Position numbers and translations under genes: made by a program
Notes under the pieces: model-generated
The model's database searches: none
Told to the model about the DNA's origin: nothing
The model's input: only the letters and a program-made list of their open reading frames with translations
Shown here: positions 33,118 to 40,975 of the stretch, piece after piece
Numbering within the stretch: the first letter of the stretch is position 1
How the letters are laid out: every line of letters starts with the position of its first letter
Assembly (NCBI RefSeq): GCF_003444775.1
Contig: NZ_CP021082.1
Coordinates: 310,001-374,000, forward strand
Source of the DNA: Deinococcus ficus
Lineage (GTDB): Bacteria; Deinococcota; Deinococci; Deinococcales; Deinococcaceae
DNA: 64,000 bases
Reading direction: 5' to 3'

Positions 33118-33624
33118 ATGCGGCCGCCTCCTGCCCGTGTGCCCACCCGCCGGCCCGTGGTCTGGCGGTGGCTGCTGGTGGCCCTGACCGTCCTGGCTTC
33201 CCTCGCCCACCTCACCCGCAGCGCTCAGGTGGGCGGGCTGGGACTGGCCGGCTGGGCCCCGCTCCAGGGACGCGGCCACACCGCCCACCCCGCGCCAGCC
33301 GATCACGATCAGGAAGGGGCGGCCCTGCCAGCCACCCGCCCCGGCATGCCGGGCACCGCCCACGCCCATCACCAGGGACTGGCGGATCCCGGCACGCCGC
33401 ACCTCACCGACGCCGCACCGAACGCGCCGCCTGAGGACGAGCACCACACGGGCCTGCACTGCCCGTTCTGCCTCACGGGGGCCTTCGCGCTGGCCGCGCA
33501 GGCGCTCAGCCCTGTCCCGCTGCGGGCGTCGGGGCTGCCCCGCCCCTCCAGCCTCGCCCGGACGCCGGCGCTCGCCGCCGTGCGACATGCGGACGCCCGC
33601 GCGCCACCTCCACTCCAGCACTGA
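33118..33624 (+). CDS. DUF2946-like membrane/exported protein of copper cluster
   Basis: The protein (168 aa) starts with a basic segment and one hydrophobic helix (VWRWLLVALTVLASLAHLTR). A histidine-rich region follows (RGHTAHPAPADHDQ; HAHHQGL; DEHHTGLHCPFCLTGAFALAAQ). The closing HxxxxHCPFC stretch followed by a hydrophobic segment resembles DUF2946, a family usually found beside copper proteins. The histidines and the CPFC pair could bind copper. The following genes are ycnI, copC and copD homologues, which supports the assignment. The family call rests on this pattern and on context only. Confidence 0.6.
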   Translation: MRPPPARVPTRRPVVWRWLLVALTVLASLAHLTRSAQVGGLGLAGWAPLQGRGHTAHPAPADHDQEGAALPATRPGMPGTAHAHHQGLADPGTPHLTDAAPNAPPEDEHHTGLHCPFCLTGAFALAAQALSPVPLRASGLPRPSSLARTPALAAVRHADARAPPPLQH

Positions 33625-33735
33625 AGCGCCCTCCCCGCCCTGCCCGAGCGCAGGAACGGCGAGCGGTCCCTGGCCAATGCCGCTGGACGCCCCGGCGGCG
33701 GGCCGAGCCCCCGTTTCAATCGCCTGGAGTTCAAC

Positions 33736-34188
33736 ATGCCGTCCCTGAAATCCCTGCTGTCCCTGTCTGCCGCTCTTCTGCTCTCCGTCGCCGCCGCCCA
33801 CGCCACCGTCCGGACCGAGACGGGCCTGAGCGAGAGCAGGGCCGGCATCACCGAGACCTACCGCCTGAACGTCCCCACCGAGAAGGACCTGAACACCACC
33901 GAGATCCGGCTGGTCATCCCGGCGGGCGTCGCCCTCACCCGCTTCCAGGTCACGCCGGGCTTCACGCGCACCGTGAAGAAAAACGCCGACGGCCTGGTCA
34001 CCGAGGTGATCTGGAAGGGCAAGGTCGCGCCGATGGAATACGCCCGGTTCTTCTTCCAGGCGCGCAACCCCGCGGCGCCCGGCGAACTCAGCTGGAAGGT
34101 GTACCAGACCTACAGTGACGGCAGCGTCGTCGCCTGGGACGACACCAACCCCGAGCAGGGTCCCGCCAGCAAAACCACCATCAAGTAA
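33736..34188 (+). CDS. ycnI: YcnI-like (DUF1775) periplasmic copper-binding protein
   Basis: The 150-aa protein has a signal peptide ending SVAAA, leaving a mature N-terminus HATVRTETG. In YcnI proteins the first histidine forms part of a mononuclear copper site together with a glutamate and a tryptophan. Candidates here are the glutamate in [14 protein letters not shown] and the tryptophan in VIWKGKVAP. The [19 protein letters not shown] and [16 protein letters not shown] stretches also match the family. GGAG lies 7 nt before the ATG. It precedes copC and copD, as in Bacillus, where the genes belong to a copper acquisition or homeostasis unit. Confidence 0.82.
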   Translation: MPSLKSLLSLSAALLLSVAAAHATVRTETGLSESRAGITETYRLNVPTEKDLNTTEIRLVIPAGVALTRFQVTPGFTRTVKKNADGLVTEVIWKGKVAPMEYARFFFQARNPAAPGELSWKVYQTYSDGSVVAWDDTNPEQGPASKTTIK

Positions 34189-34194
34189 CACCCT

Positions 34195-34220
34195 GCGGGA
34201 CGGGCGCGCGCCCGTCCCGC
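34195..34220. repeat. 26-bp perfect palindrome between ycnI and copC
   Basis: The arms GCGGGACGGGCGC and GCGCCCGTCCCGC meet without spacer, starting 6 bp after the ycnI stop and ending 12 bp before the copC start. As RNA it would fold into a very stable hairpin that could end or attenuate transcription or protect the ycnI message. Confidence 0.6.
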
Positions 34221-34232
34221 CCGAGGTCCACC

Positions 34233-34631
34233 ATGAACAAGTTCCTTGCCCTCCTGACGGCCCTGGTGCTCTCCACCACCCTCGCCCACACGGCCGTGTC
34301 CTCCATCAGCCCGGCCCTGAACGCCACGGTGACCGCCCCGAAAGCCGTCGTGCTCAAGTTCAGCGAGCCCATCGAGGTGCGGTTCAGCACCTTCCGCGTG
34401 ATGGCCATGCCAGCCGGTCAGGCGGTGGACGCGGCCGCGAAGGTGGCCCTGGCCGAGAAGGCGGATTCGCCGAAACTCGCCAGCCTGCCCCTGAACGCCC
34501 CGGCGCTCGCCGCCCAGGTGAGCGTGCCGCTCAAAGCCAGCCTCAAGGCCGGCCGGTACGTCGTCGCCTGGACACTGCTCTCCGAGGACGGCCACCCGGT
34601 CACCGGTCACAGCACCTTCCGGGTGAAGTGA
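34233..34631 (+). CDS. copC: CopC-like periplasmic copper-binding protein
   Basis: The protein (132 aa) has a signal peptide ending TTLA before HTAVSSISPALNATVT. CopC proteins bind Cu(II) through the mature N-terminal histidine plus an acidic residue and a further histidine; the C-terminal DGHPVTGHSTFRVK supplies these. KFSEPIEVRFSTFRVM is the family strand. It should pass copper to the membrane protein CopD encoded 10 bp downstream. A weak GAGG precedes the ATG. Confidence 0.86.
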   Translation: MNKFLALLTALVLSTTLAHTAVSSISPALNATVTAPKAVVLKFSEPIEVRFSTFRVMAMPAGQAVDAAAKVALAEKADSPKLASLPLNAPALAAQVSVPLKASLKAGRYVVAWTLLSEDGHPVTGHSTFRVK

Positions 34632-34641
34632 GCCGGGCCGC

Positions 34642-35448
34642 ATGACCGCCGCCCTGGCGGGCCTGAGCTTCCTGGGCCTGACGCTGCTGCTGGGCGGCGC
34701 GCTCACGCGGCGCTGGCTGACGCCCGGCACCCCGCCGGTGTGGCTGCCCGGCGTGGGCCTGACGCTGCTCGTTCTCGGCTGGGGCGGTCAGGTGACCCTG
34801 ACCCTGAGTGCCCTGGGGTTGACCGCGCCAGGGGACGTCCTGGCGTACCTGACGGCCACCGGCACCGGCCGGGCCATGCTCACCGGCGTGATGGGCGGCC
34901 TGGTGCTGCTGGCGGGTACCCTGTCCCGCTGGCCGTGGGGGCTGAACCTGGCGGCGGCGCTGGTCACCGCCTGGGGCGTGGCCGGGGTCGGGCACGGCGC
35001 CGGTCACGGGCTGTGGGTGCGTGGCCTGCACGCCGCTCATGTGGGCGCCATGGCCGTCTGGACCGGCGGGGTGCTGGCCCTGATCTGCACCCGGCCCCTG
35101 ACCCCGGAACACGCCCGCCGGTTCACGCCGGCGGCGCTGGGCAGCGTGGCGGTCCTGGCGGCCACGGGCCTGCTGATGTCCGGGCAGCACCTCACGACCG
35201 TGGCGCAGTGGACGGGCAGCGGCTACGGGCAGACCCTGCTGGTCAAGCTGACGCTGGTGGCCCTCACCCTGGGCGCAGCAGTGTTCGTCCGCCGGGCCTT
35301 CGCGCGCCGCGTTCCCCCACGCGGCGCGCTCGCGCGCGAGGCGCTGCTCCTCGCGGCGGTCCTGGGCGCCACGGGTGTGCTGTCGACCCGGCCGCCGCCC
35401 CAGAACGCGAATCACCCCGCGCACGCAGGAACCGGTCAGCTTCCCTAA
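34642..35448 (+). CDS. copD: CopD-like copper import membrane protein
   Basis: The 268-aa protein has about eight membrane helices. The conserved metal residues of CopD are visible: [32 protein letters not shown] (split over positions 113-144), with several histidines facing the membrane interior, and SGYGQTLLVKLTLVALTLG in the second half. It probably imports copper delivered by CopC to cytoplasmic or membrane enzymes. Its 3' end overlaps the convergent GGDEF gene by 4 bp. Confidence 0.84.
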   Translation: MTAALAGLSFLGLTLLLGGALTRRWLTPGTPPVWLPGVGLTLLVLGWGGQVTLTLSALGLTAPGDVLAYLTATGTGRAMLTGVMGGLVLLAGTLSRWPWGLNLAAALVTAWGVAGVGHGAGHGLWVRGLHAAHVGAMAVWTGGVLALICTRPLTPEHARRFTPAALGSVAVLAATGLLMSGQHLTTVAQWTGSGYGQTLLVKLTLVALTLGAAVFVRRAFARRVPPRGALAREALLLAAVLGATGVLSTRPPPQNANHPAHAGTGQLP

Positions 35449-36620
35449 TCGCCGGCGGAGCCGCGCCCCTGGGCCTTGTTGTGGTACATCGCCGCGTCCG
35501 CCCGGGCGAGGGCGGCCGCAAGCAGGTCGGCTGGCCCGACGCGGGTCCACCCGAAGCTCACGCCGAACCCCAGCCGCCCGGTCCGCTCACTGAGGGCTGC
35601 CGTGAGCTGCTCGAGCTGCTGCGAGATCTGCGTGGGCGCGCCGGTCAGCAGCATGGTGAACTCGTCACCGCCGGTGCGGCCCACCAGGTCTCCCGGGTGG
35701 GCCACCTGTTCGAGCAGCCGGCTCAGGGAGACGAGGTGGTCGTCGCCGGCGGTGTGCCCGAACCGGTCATTGATCGTCTTGAACTCGTCGATGTCCAGCA
35801 CCAGCAGCCGCCCGGCGCCGGGCTGGGCCCGGGCCGCCCACCGGGTGAAGGCCTGCTCCATTCCGCGGCGGTTCAGGGTGGACGTCAGGGCGTCCGTGTG
35901 CGCGAGGGTGTTCAGTTCGTCATGCAGGCGCCGCATCTCCACGCGGCGCCGGTCGTCGTGCAGCAGCCAGAACGTGAACGTGCCGCCCACCGAGAGCAGC
36001 AGCACCGCCACGAACATCAGGATGTTGGGCAGCGTGAAGGCGAACACCTCCGCGGCCTGCACGCCGGGCCGGAAGGTGAACAGGCGGGGCAGGGTCAGGG
36101 TGACCACCAGCAGCAGCAGGCCGAGGTTGAGGCGGTACCCGGCCCTCAATTCCGGCTGGCGGCGCATCTGCGACAGGATCAGGCCGACGAAGCTCACCGT
36201 GGTCAGGGCCACGAAGGCGTTGATGAGCAGGGTGCGCGCCATGATCTGGTCGCTGACGACGGTGAGCAGGAACAACGCCGCGATCACGAGCGGGACGCTC
36301 CCCCGGTACACCCGGCGCAGGCCCTGAGCGCCGCCCTGCCCGGCGAAGCGGTGAAACGCCTCGACGAACAGGGCGGCGCCGACGATCACCAGGGCGTTGC
36401 CCAGCAGGACCGAAAGCGTCACGAGTTCCGGGGGCCGGTACGTGCCGATCAGCATGCCCAGCACCAGCAGGGTGTGGCCCGCGGCCCAGCCCCGCCAGCC
36501 CGGGTACGACGGGCGCCACCAGGCGACCAGCAGCGTCAGGCTGGAGACCAGCAGCACCGTTCCGCAGACGCTGGCGGCCAGGAAGGCGAGGAGGTGGGTG
36601 GGGTGCGGGATCGGGGGCAT
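35445..36620 (-). CDS. Membrane-bound diguanylate cyclase (GGDEF)
   Basis: The protein (391 aa) has about seven to eight membrane helices in residues 10-225 and a cytoplasmic GGDEF domain (about 240-385). The catalytic loop is GRTGGDEFTML near residue 326, with DIDEFKTINDRFGHTAGDDHL upstream and the helix AHTDALTSTLNRRGM. The inhibitory site five residues before GGDEF reads HPGD instead of RxxD, so feedback inhibition is unlikely. The sensor domain is an unnamed multi-pass type. No good ribosome-binding site is visible before ATG 36620. Convergent to copD. Confidence 0.86.
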   Translation of the reverse strand: MPPIPHPTHLLAFLAASVCGTVLLVSSLTLLVAWWRPSYPGWRGWAAGHTLLVLGMLIGTYRPPELVTLSVLLGNALVIVGAALFVEAFHRFAGQGGAQGLRRVYRGSVPLVIAALFLLTVVSDQIMARTLLINAFVALTTVSFVGLILSQMRRQPELRAGYRLNLGLLLLVVTLTLPRLFTFRPGVQAAEVFAFTLPNILMFVAVLLLSVGGTFTFWLLHDDRRRVEMRRLHDELNTLAHTDALTSTLNRRGMEQAFTRWAARAQPGAGRLLVLDIDEFKTINDRFGHTAGDDHLVSLSRLLEQVAHPGDLVGRTGGDEFTMLLTGAPTQISQQLEQLTAALSERTGRLGFGVSFGWTRVGPADLLAAALARADAAMYHNKAQGRGSAGD

Positions 36621-36815
36621 CTGGAAGTCCGGGGGCCCGGAATGGTTGGGTCCGCCTGGACCCCATCACAGCAGGCGGGTCGTCACGGCGCTCTGACGGG
36701 CAGCGGCATGAAGCGGCCGGGGCCGTCAGGGCCGGGCGGTGATACCGGACCAGGCCGACGCTTTCGGTCCCAATGCGCTTGGCCGAACCGGGCGGCCTCC
36801 TGCAGCTCGCGCCAT

Positions 36816-36998
36816 TCAATCACCCCGGGCCGCGGCGGCAGGCGGCCCGCGCTCGCGGATCAGTTCGAGTGGCATGTCGAGTCGCCGGAGCACGCTGATC
36901 AGCCGGGCGCGGGGCACCTGCCGTGGTGGGCGTCACGAGCCCGGGGGCGCCGTGTCGCCTCCGTGCCATGGGCTCGGGCCCTTTCTCCGAAGGTGAAG
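36816..36998 (-). pseudogene. Decayed MerR-family regulator
   Basis: Three consecutive MerR segments appear in the right order but in three different frames: FTFGERARAHGTEATRR (like the FTIGELA helix-turn-helix start), then HGAPGLVTPTTAG (like the GLVTPTR wing), then RQVPRARLISVLRRLDMPLELIRERG (like the VxRARLIRxLRxLxMPLxxI dimer-helix start) ending at a stop. Segments linking them are missing, so at least two frameshifting deletions occurred. A following 46-codon frame beginning IEWRELQEAARFGQAHWDRK may be the displaced rest. The assignment is by eye. Confidence 0.45.
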
Positions 36999-37095
36999 GG
37001 GGCTGGAGCGGAAAGACCCACCCGTGCAGTGTGGGCGTTGCCATGGCAGCAAGGGCAAGCGCTGGGAACCTGGGTGGCAGGTGCAATTCCTACCA

Positions 37096-37112
37096 TTATG
37101 TTGTAGACTAAA
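37096..37112. promoter_or_regulatory. RDR-motif-like site with -10 box
   Basis: TTATGTTGTAGACTAAA matches 12 of 17 positions of the radiation/desiccation response motif consensus as I recall it, including the left arm TTATGT. It also contains TAGACT, a TANNNT -10 box. It lies 133 bp before the DUF4287 gene. The right arm is poor, so this is tentative. Confidence 0.3.
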
Positions 37113-37244
37113 TGGAGAGGAGAATTACGAATCAGGGGCTCAGTCCAGCCCTTCCGGTCACCGCCCATTCCCCGGCACCGCTCTTCGCGGATGGCCGGCC
37201 GGGGCGTTGCGCGCCCACGCCACTCACATTCCCGAAGGAGCCGC

Positions 37245-37790
37245 ATGTCCTTTCAAGCGTACCTGACCGCCGCCCAGGCCAAAACCGGGAAGACCATCGA
37301 CGACTTCAGAACCCTCGCCGGCGAGAAGGGCCTGAGCCGGCACGGCGAAGTCGTGGCCTGGCTCAAGGAGGACTTCAAACTGGGCCACGGGCACGCCACG
37401 GCCGTCGCCACCACCCTGCTCAACCCTGAACGCTTCGACGCCCCGGCCGAGACCCGCATCCAGGCGCTCTTCACCGGCAACAAAGCCCAGTGGACGCCCC
37501 TGTACGAGCACCTCGTGAGCCTGGCGCAGTCGCTCGGGGAAGGCGTGCAGGTCTCCCCCACCGACACCTACGTCAGCCTGACCTGCCGCGGCCGCAAATT
37601 CGCGGTTATCCAGCCCGGCGCGTCCCGGCTCGACCTCGGGCTCAAACGGCCGGGCGCCGAGACCACCGCGCGTTTCGAAGCGGCCGGTTCCTGGAACAGC
37701 ATGGTCACCCACCGCGTGAAGCTCACCGGTCCCGCCCAGGTCGACGACGACGTCAGGGACTGGCTGAGTGCCGCCCTGCACGGCGCCTGA
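37245..37790 (+). CDS. DUF4287 / DUF5655 protein
   Basis: The protein (181 aa) combines two small domains. Residues 1-60 match DUF4287: MSFQAYLTAAQAKTGKTIDD, then LRxHGEVVAWLKEDFKLGHGHATAVA. Residues 75-178 match DUF5655: VQVSPTDTYVSLTCRGRKFAVIQ in the core and HRVKLTGPAQVDDDVRDWLSAA at the end. This pairing is widespread in bacteria without known function; the second domain occurs near DNA-modification and stress genes. AAGGAG lies 4 nt before ATG 37245. It is followed 32 bp later by an MFS exporter. Confidence 0.8.
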   Translation: MSFQAYLTAAQAKTGKTIDDFRTLAGEKGLSRHGEVVAWLKEDFKLGHGHATAVATTLLNPERFDAPAETRIQALFTGNKAQWTPLYEHLVSLAQSLGEGVQVSPTDTYVSLTCRGRKFAVIQPGASRLDLGLKRPGAETTARFEAAGSWNSMVTHRVKLTGPAQVDDDVRDWLSAALHGA

Positions 37791-37822
37791 CGTTCCCGCT
37801 CCCCGCCTGAAGGAGGTCTCCC

Positions 37823-39298
37823 ATGTCTGCTGCCGCTCCCGTGGCCCCGCGCGACCGCGCGGTCATCCTGATCCTGCTGATCGCCACGTTCGTGGTCATC
37901 CTCAACGAGACGATCATGAACGTCGCCCTGCCCCGCCTGATGACCGACCTGCGCATCGGGGCGAGCACCGCGCAGTGGCTCTCCACCGCGTTCATGCTCA
38001 CGATGGCCGTGGTGATTCCCGTCACCGGCTACCTGCTGCAGCGCCTCAGCACCCGCACGGTGTTCCTCACCGCAATGATCCTGTTCTGCCTGGGCACCCT
38101 GCTGGCCGCCCTCGCCCCCGGGTTCGGGGTGCTGCTGATCGCGCGCATCGTGCAGGCGTGCGGCACCGCCATCATGCTCCCCCTGCTGATGACGACCGTG
38201 CTGACCCTGGTCCCCGAACAGGGCCGGGGCGCGGTGATGGGGCAGATCAGCATCGTCATCTCCGTCGCCCCGGCCCTCGGCCCGACCATTTCCGGCCTGA
38301 TCCTCCAGGCGCTGTCGTGGCGCTTCATGTTCCTGTTCGTGCTGCCCATCGCCCTGGCCGCGCTGGCGTATGGGGCGCGCATGCTCGGCAACGTCGGCAC
38401 CCCGCGCCGGCTCACGCTGGACCTGCTTTCCGTGCCGCTGTCGGCCGTGGGCTTCGGCGGGCTGGTGTACGCCCTGAGCCGCTTCGGGGAGACCCCGGGC
38501 GGGCTGGCCAACCCGGCCGTCAGCGTGCCTCTGCTGGTGGGAGCCGCGTCACTCACGGCCTTCCTGTGGCGCCAGGTGATGCTGGGCCGCCGGGGGGAAC
38601 CCCTGCTGGACCTGCGGGCCTTCCGCTTCCCCATGTTCACGCTCGGGGTGGGGCTGATGGTGATCGCGATGATGGCGCTGTTCGGCGGGGCGATCCTGCT
38701 GCCCCTGTACCTGCAGAATCTCCGCGGCCTGAGCACCCTGCAGACCGGCCTGCTGCTGCTGCCGGGCGGGCTGCTGATGGGCCTGGTCGCGCCCACCGTC
38801 GGCCGCTGGTACGACCAGCTCGGGCCGCGCCCGCTGGTGCTGCCGGGCACGGTGGTGATGACGCTGGTCCTGTTCGCCTTCGGGCAGATCGGCACGTCCA
38901 CGCCCGTCTGGGTTCTGCTGGCGCTGCACCTCGCCCTGAGCGGCGGACTGGCGCTGCTGTTCACGCCGGTGTTCACGAGCGCCCTGGGACCGCTGCCTCC
39001 CGCGCTGTACTCGCACGGCAGCGCGCTGCTGAGCACCCTGCAGCAGGTGGCGGGCGCGGCCGGCACGGCGCTGCTGGTCACCCTGATGGCCGGCCGGGCC
39101 AGCACCCGCGCCGCCCAGGGTGTGCCGGCGGTGGACGCGCAGGTGGACGGCCTGCACCTGGCCTTCACGGCGTCCGGGATCATCGCGGCCGTGGCGGTGG
39201 GGCTGGCGCTGTTCCTGCGCCGGGCGCCGCAGTCCGGTGAAGCGCACGGCGAAATGGCCGCCGAGCACCCGGCCCTGAGCCCGGGCATGCATTCCTGA
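37823..39298 (+). CDS. DHA2-family (EmrB/QacA) MFS multidrug exporter
   Basis: The protein (491 aa) has 14 predicted helices. It shows the family motif in loop 1 (ILNETIMNVALPRLMTDL), the motif TGYLLQRLSTRTVFL of loop 2-3, and the antiporter motif C in helix 5 (ISVAPALGPTISGLI). Proton-driven export of drugs, dyes or lipids is expected. AAGGAGGT stands 7 nt before the ATG. No membrane-fusion protein is adjacent, as usual for the QacA type. A strong terminator follows. Confidence 0.88.
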   Translation: MSAAAPVAPRDRAVILILLIATFVVILNETIMNVALPRLMTDLRIGASTAQWLSTAFMLTMAVVIPVTGYLLQRLSTRTVFLTAMILFCLGTLLAALAPGFGVLLIARIVQACGTAIMLPLLMTTVLTLVPEQGRGAVMGQISIVISVAPALGPTISGLILQALSWRFMFLFVLPIALAALAYGARMLGNVGTPRRLTLDLLSVPLSAVGFGGLVYALSRFGETPGGLANPAVSVPLLVGAASLTAFLWRQVMLGRRGEPLLDLRAFRFPMFTLGVGLMVIAMMALFGGAILLPLYLQNLRGLSTLQTGLLLLPGGLLMGLVAPTVGRWYDQLGPRPLVLPGTVVMTLVLFAFGQIGTSTPVWVLLALHLALSGGLALLFTPVFTSALGPLPPALYSHGSALLSTLQQVAGAAGTALLVTLMAGRASTRAAQGVPAVDAQVDGLHLAFTASGIIAAVAVGLALFLRRAPQSGEAHGEMAAEHPALSPGMHS

Positions 39299-39324
39299 CC
39301 TGCGCCCCTCCGCCACTGTCCTTC

Positions 39325-39346
39325 AAAGCCGCCTCCGGGCGGCTTT
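39325..39346. terminator. Rho-independent-like terminator
   Basis: AAAGCCGCC, loop TCCG and GGCGGCTTT form a 9-bp stem 26 bp after the MFS exporter stop, with the A- and T-ends giving terminator character in both directions. Confidence 0.75.
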
Positions 39347-39774
39347 CCGCATGATGCAGGTGACGCGTTGGGCCGCGGGGGCACCCGGACCGCCAGGCAT
39401 GTCCACCTGGGCGTCCGCCGTGGGCAGCTGAGATTTCCTTCCTCCGCTGTCCATTCGAGATACCGCACTCTTCTGTTGCGCCTTCAGCCTGGATTCTGGT
39501 ACGTTTGCGGAGCCTGACGCGGAAATCTGGCAATACTTTGGTGGCTCGCGCGAGAACCTGTTTGTCGTGGTTGGGCCTCAGGAGGTGGTATGCGCATCCC
39601 GGACTTCCTGCTCAGCCCGCCGCCCGCAGCGCCGTGCCCTTCCGCCTGCCGCGCCCGCTGAGCATCTCTCTCCCTTCCTGGGCATTCCCCGGCTCACCGC
39701 CAGGGACGGCCCGGGCCATCCCCATTCACGCCGGCCCTCGTCTGCAGGGGCGCCGGCGACCTCAGGAGTTCCCC
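39347..39774. other. 428-bp non-coding region before the IolB-like gene
   Basis: No gene is supported. A promoter-like pair TTGCGC (39476-39481) and TACGTT (39500-39505) with an 18-bp spacer lies in an AT-richer stretch, giving a leader of about 260 nt before ATG 39775. The length of the leader is unusual for this genome; I saw no riboswitch I could name. CAGGAG (39763-39768) is the ribosome-binding site. Confidence 0.4.
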
Positions 39775-40596
39775 ATGCATTCGACGATTCCCCCGCCCCA
39801 CCACCAGGTGATGCCCTCCCGTTCCGGCTTTCAGGCCAGTCAGCCGCACGCCTGCCCCACCCTGGACTTCGCCAAACTCGTGCTCGCGCCCGGTCAGACG
39901 CACCAGGGAGAGACGGGAGCGCGCGAGGTCCTGCTGCTGGCGCTGTCCGGCGAGGCGGACGTCACCGTGAACGGGCACGCCTATCCCCGCGTGGGCCAGC
40001 GCAGCACGGTGTTCGCCGGTACCCCGCACGGCCTGTACCTCCCGCGCGCCTCGGCGTACTCGGTCACGGCCCGCACGGCGTTCGAGGCGGCGCTGCCCAG
40101 CGCCGCGTCCGACCTGGACACCGCCCCCTACGAGATCCACCCGGCGGACCTGCCGACCTACCCGAGCAGCGGCGCGGCGGCCGGCCGCTGGTACCACGAA
40201 CTGCTGGGCTTCCCCGGACTGGGACCCACCAGCCGGCTGCGGGTGGTCGAGATCCACACCACGCCCGGGCCGTACCGCGTGCCGCTGCCGCCCACCACGG
40301 AATTCATGCGGGGCGCGCGGGACACCGGCGAGCAGATGACCTACTTTCGCCTGTCGTCCAGGGGTGGCCGCGGCCTGGCCCGGCATTACAGCGCGCGGTT
40401 CGGGCACGGGTACGACGAGCTGTACACCATCTACGACCATTCGCTGCTGACCCTGCCGCACGGCGAGTGCACGTACAGCCTGCCAGCCGGGGTGAGTGCC
40501 ACGTCCCTGTGGGTGCTCGCGGCGGAGCCGGTCCCCCCGGTCCGCCGTCCCCTGCGGTCCCGCTGGGCGTCCGACAAGGCGCCGGGGCCGCGGTGA
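39775..40596 (+). CDS. IolB/KduI-like bicupin lacking metal ligands
   Basis: The protein (273 aa) aligns by eye with 5-deoxy-glucuronate isomerase (IolB): VLLLALSGEADVTVNGHAYPRVGQRSTVFAGTPHGLYLP near residues 50-90 and the C-terminal cupin VVEIHTTPGPYRVPLPP, TYFRLSSRGGRGLARHYS, YDELYTIYDHSLLTLPHGECTYSLPAG. Active IolB uses an HxH pair in a WSSYPPHKHD motif, a glutamate and a histidine in GYHP. Here these places read VPLPPTTEF and HGECT, so the metal site is gone. A repurposed binding or scaffold function is likely. AGGAG lies 7 nt before the ATG. No other inositol genes are nearby. Confidence 0.6.
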   Translation: MHSTIPPPHHQVMPSRSGFQASQPHACPTLDFAKLVLAPGQTHQGETGAREVLLLALSGEADVTVNGHAYPRVGQRSTVFAGTPHGLYLPRASAYSVTARTAFEAALPSAASDLDTAPYEIHPADLPTYPSSGAAAGRWYHELLGFPGLGPTSRLRVVEIHTTPGPYRVPLPPTTEFMRGARDTGEQMTYFRLSSRGGRGLARHYSARFGHGYDELYTIYDHSLLTLPHGECTYSLPAGVSATSLWVLAAEPVPPVRRPLRSRWASDKAPGPR

Positions 40597-40802
40597 GGCT
40601 CGGGCCCGGGCAGTCCCTGCTGATCCTGCTGCTCGCGGCCGTCAACCAGGTCAGTGTCCTGATGGTCCTGGACGCCTGGCTGGAGGGCCGCGGCGGGGAC
40701 GTGCTGTGGGGGCTGGCCGTGTGGGTGGTGGCGTTTCTGGCGCTGGTGCGCGCGGCGCGGACCGGCCCGCGCCAGGGGCTCGACGGTCCTGAACAGCGCT
40801 GA
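40593..40802 (+). CDS. Small two-helix membrane protein coupled to the IolB-like gene
   Basis: The protein (69 aa) begins at a GTG that overlaps the preceding stop by 4 bp (GTGA), a classic translational-coupling arrangement. Two hydrophobic segments are visible: residues 7-27 (SLLILLLAAVNQVSVLMVL) and 36-54 (VLWGLAVWVVAFLALVRAA). The tail is polar. No family recognised. The tight overlap is the main evidence that it is real and acts with the IolB-like protein. Confidence 0.55.
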   Translation: MRLGPGQSLLILLLAAVNQVSVLMVLDAWLEGRGGDVLWGLAVWVVAFLALVRAARTGPRQGLDGPEQR

Positions 40803-40912
40803 GCGGGGCGCCGTCCGGTGGAGTTCGGGGCTGACGTGGACGGAGGGGACCGGTGGTCCTGCCCAGCGGTTGCGCATCGGTACCTGATAACAAATTTCAA
40901 CTCTGTCCCCGC

Positions 40913-40941
40913 TTGACAAAAAATATTTTCCTTCTTAAGAT
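40913..40941 (+). promoter_or_regulatory. Near-consensus sigma-70 promoter of the amino-sugar operon
   Basis: TTGACA (40913-40918) and TAAGAT (40936-40941) are separated by exactly 17 bp, 34 bp before the regulator start. The spacer holds the palindrome AAAATATTTT (40920-40929), a good site for the RpiR regulator to repress its own promoter. Confidence 0.75.
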
Positions 40942-40975
40942 CCGGGTACATCAATCGCAACCCCGGGGGACTCCC

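Larger units (their letters stand above)
36621..37244. other. 624-bp region without an intact gene
   Basis: The region holds the promoter side of the GGDEF gene, a decayed MerR-like gene on the minus strand (36816-36998), an AT-richer promoter-like stretch at 37096-37117 that resembles the Deinococcus radiation/desiccation response motif, and a 130-nt leader before the DUF4287 gene. No RNA gene was recognised. Confidence 0.45.

Noticed and set aside
34740..37106. 788-codon plus-strand frame
   Set aside because: Runs through copD in the wrong frame and antisense to the GGDEF gene; no recognisable domain.
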